Source of the DNA: a virus
Virus record (IMG/VR): IMGVR_UViG_3300025687_004459
Location: 1 to 31,204 of that record
Reading direction: 5' to 3' (one strand)
DNA length: 31,204 nt
Part shown: one piece after another, positions 30,168 through 31,204 of the stretch
Layout: each line of letters starts with the position of its first letter
How positions within the stretch are numbered: position 1 is the first letter of the stretch
The notes under the pieces: model-generated
The model's database searches: none
What the model was told of the DNA's origin: nothing
The model's input: the letters and a program-made list of their open reading frames with translations, nothing else
Translations under genes and position numbers: made by a program

Positions 30168-31152
30168 AACAGCATTAGTTTTTGGGGCGGGTGGCTTTAT
30201 CGGCAACCACCTTGTATCTCGTCTAAAGCGAGAAGGTTATTGGGTGCGAGGAGTGGACCTAAAGAAACCAGAGTTCGGAGATACCGAGGCTGACGAGTTC
30301 GTGATTGCAGACCTAAGAGACCCTAAAAAGGTACAGACTGTTATGCAGCTAGACCAATCCTTTGGAAAAGGTTTTGATGAACTATATCAACTTGCTGCCG
30401 ACATGGGAGGTGCCGGGTACATTTTTACGGGAGAGAATGATGCCGATGTAATGCACAACTCAGCCGCAATTAACTTGAATGTAGCCCACTGCGCCTCCTT
30501 ATTCAAACACCCTCCTAAAATATTCTACTCTTCGTCCGCGTGTATTTATCCGGAAAGGAATCAGGTAGACCCTGATAACCCACTTTGTTCTGAAGACTCT
30601 GCATACCCAGCAGACCCCGACTCTGAGTATGGGTGGGAGAAACTTTTCTCTGAGAGAATTTATAAGTCCTTTGCTAGGAACAAAGGGCTTGATGTGAGAA
30701 TCGCTAGATTTCACAATGTCTTCGGTCCCTTAGGAACTTGGCAAGGAGGCAAAGAAAAGGCTCCAGCCGCCCTGTGTAGAAAGGTAGCTGAGATTGAAGA
30801 TGGGTTTATTGAAGTTTGGGGTAAGGGAGACCAGACGCGCTCCTTCCTTTACATAGATGAGTGTGTAGAGGCTGTGAGAAGGTTGATGGACTCTGATTGC
30901 ACAGAGATAATTAACGTCGGGTCTGAAGAAATGATTAGTATTAACAATCTAGCTAATATGATTATCAATCTATCAGGGAAGGATATAGAAATAGATAATG
31001 TTCCTGGACCTGAAGGTGTTCGCGGTAGGAACTCAGATAACAGGCTGATTAAGAAGTGTTTGGGGTGGGAACCAAGTCAACCTCTAATTGAAGGCATTAA
31101 AAAAACTTACGCTTGGATTAGTGAACAAGTAAATAATGTGGAGGTTAAATAA
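30157..31152 (+). CDS. gme: GDP-mannose 3,5-epimerase
   Basis: I start at ATG 30157 (MKNKTALVFG, 331 residues) rather than at a TTG upstream. The protein is strikingly like plant GME, which converts GDP-D-mannose to GDP-L-galactose and GDP-L-gulose. The NAD motif is GAGGFIGNHL (10-19). AADMGGAGYI (80-89), SSACIYPE (126-133), Tyr158-x3-Lys162, GGKEKAPAALCRK (197-209) and PGPEGVRGRNSDN (283-295) follow. Cys129, Tyr158, Lys162 and Lys201 match plant Cys145, Tyr174, Lys178 and Lys217 with a constant offset of 16 (plant numbers from memory), so the catalytic set is intact. A GDP-L-galactose product could feed the GT10 protein in the same cluster. Confidence 0.92.
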   Translation: MKNKTALVFGAGGFIGNHLVSRLKREGYWVRGVDLKKPEFGDTEADEFVIADLRDPKKVQTVMQLDQSFGKGFDELYQLAADMGGAGYIFTGENDADVMHNSAAINLNVAHCASLFKHPPKIFYSSSACIYPERNQVDPDNPLCSEDSAYPADPDSEYGWEKLFSERIYKSFARNKGLDVRIARFHNVFGPLGTWQGGKEKAPAALCRKVAEIEDGFIEVWGKGDQTRSFLYIDECVEAVRRLMDSDCTEIINVGSEEMISINNLANMIINLSGKDIEIDNVPGPEGVRGRNSDNRLIKKCLGWEPSQPLIEGIKKTYAWISEQVNNVEVK

Positions 31153-31153
31153 T

Positions 31154-31204
31154 ATGCCCAGAGTACCAAGACGAATAGCTAGACAAAATGTATTAGAGCA
31201 CGGC
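31154..31204 (+). CDS. Start of a further gene, cut by the window end
   Basis: ATG 31154 follows the epimerase stop by one base and opens 17 codons with no stop before the window ends (MPRVPRRIARQNVLEHG). The basic N-terminus has no recognisable motif and too little is visible for a family call. Spacing suggests it belongs to the same operon. Confidence 0.5.
   Translation, partial: MPRVPRRIARQNVLEHG

Noticed and set aside
1-31204. tRNA genes, CRISPR arrays, insertion sequences, attachment sites
   Set aside because: All intergenic gaps are under about 85 bases and none contains a cloverleaf, spaced repeats or terminal inverted repeats. No transposase or integrase was seen.

Overview
The window is a 31.2 kb piece of a large T4-superfamily myovirus genome, most likely an uncultured marine or aquatic phage. 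It carries a gp23-type major capsid protein, neck proteins gp13 and gp14, a contractile tail sheath (gp18) and a tail tube (gp19). It also carries T4-type recombination and replication genes (gp46/gp47, a DnaB-type gp41 helicase, a UvsY candidate, gp32) and a gp55-like late sigma factor. Unlike T4, the DNA polymerase is family A and the ribonucleotide reductase is class II (NrdJ). Coding density is very high, with many TAATG and ATGA start-stop overlaps. I see no tRNA, CRISPR array, insertion sequence or integration module, and no gene-free stretch longer than about 85 bases. The host cannot be read from the sequence.

Layout. (1) 1-8601, virion module on the + strand: capsid C-terminal part, terminator, neck gp13 and gp14, a small protein, sheath, tube, terminator, and a large unknown protein of 824 residues. 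(2) 8527-10024, a switch region. Two minus-strand genes (a PD-(D/E)XK nuclease and the gp55-like sigma) alternate with two small plus-strand genes (unknown; degenerate thioredoxin fold). Each minus-strand gene overlaps the tail of its plus-strand neighbour by about 75 bases, and each divergent gap carries a TATAATA motif. (3) 10029-21321, replication and nucleotide module: a family A polymerase split inside its exonuclease domain with a 61-codon gene between the halves, then gp47, gp46, GroES, NrdJ, an FmdB-type zinc ribbon, dUTPase, helicase, an HEXXH mini-protease, the UvsY candidate and gp32. (4) 21321-31204, a glycan module of 14 complete genes plus one gene cut by the window end: glycosyltransferases of GT4, GT2 (two), GT10 and GT9-like (two) types, a DXD-type transferase-like protein, two small helical proteins, three nucleotide-sugar enzymes (RmlD-like, Gmd-like, GDP-mannose 3,5-epimerase) and two methyltransferase-like proteins.

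How it fits together. The early and middle genes make dNTPs, replicate and recombine DNA, and fold proteins. A gp55-like factor lacking a sigma region 4 would explain why the motif seen before many uncoupled genes is a lone -10-like TATAATA with no -35. The glycan module contains enzymes that act on GDP-mannose (Gmd-like and a GME with its catalytic residues conserved) and a fucosyltransferase-family GT10. This suggests the phage makes and transfers L-galactose- or L-fucose-type sugars, perhaps O-methylated. The acceptor (virion protein, host surface glycan or DNA) is unknown. The two most notable observations are the polymerase split inside its proofreading domain and this phage-encoded GDP-sugar system.
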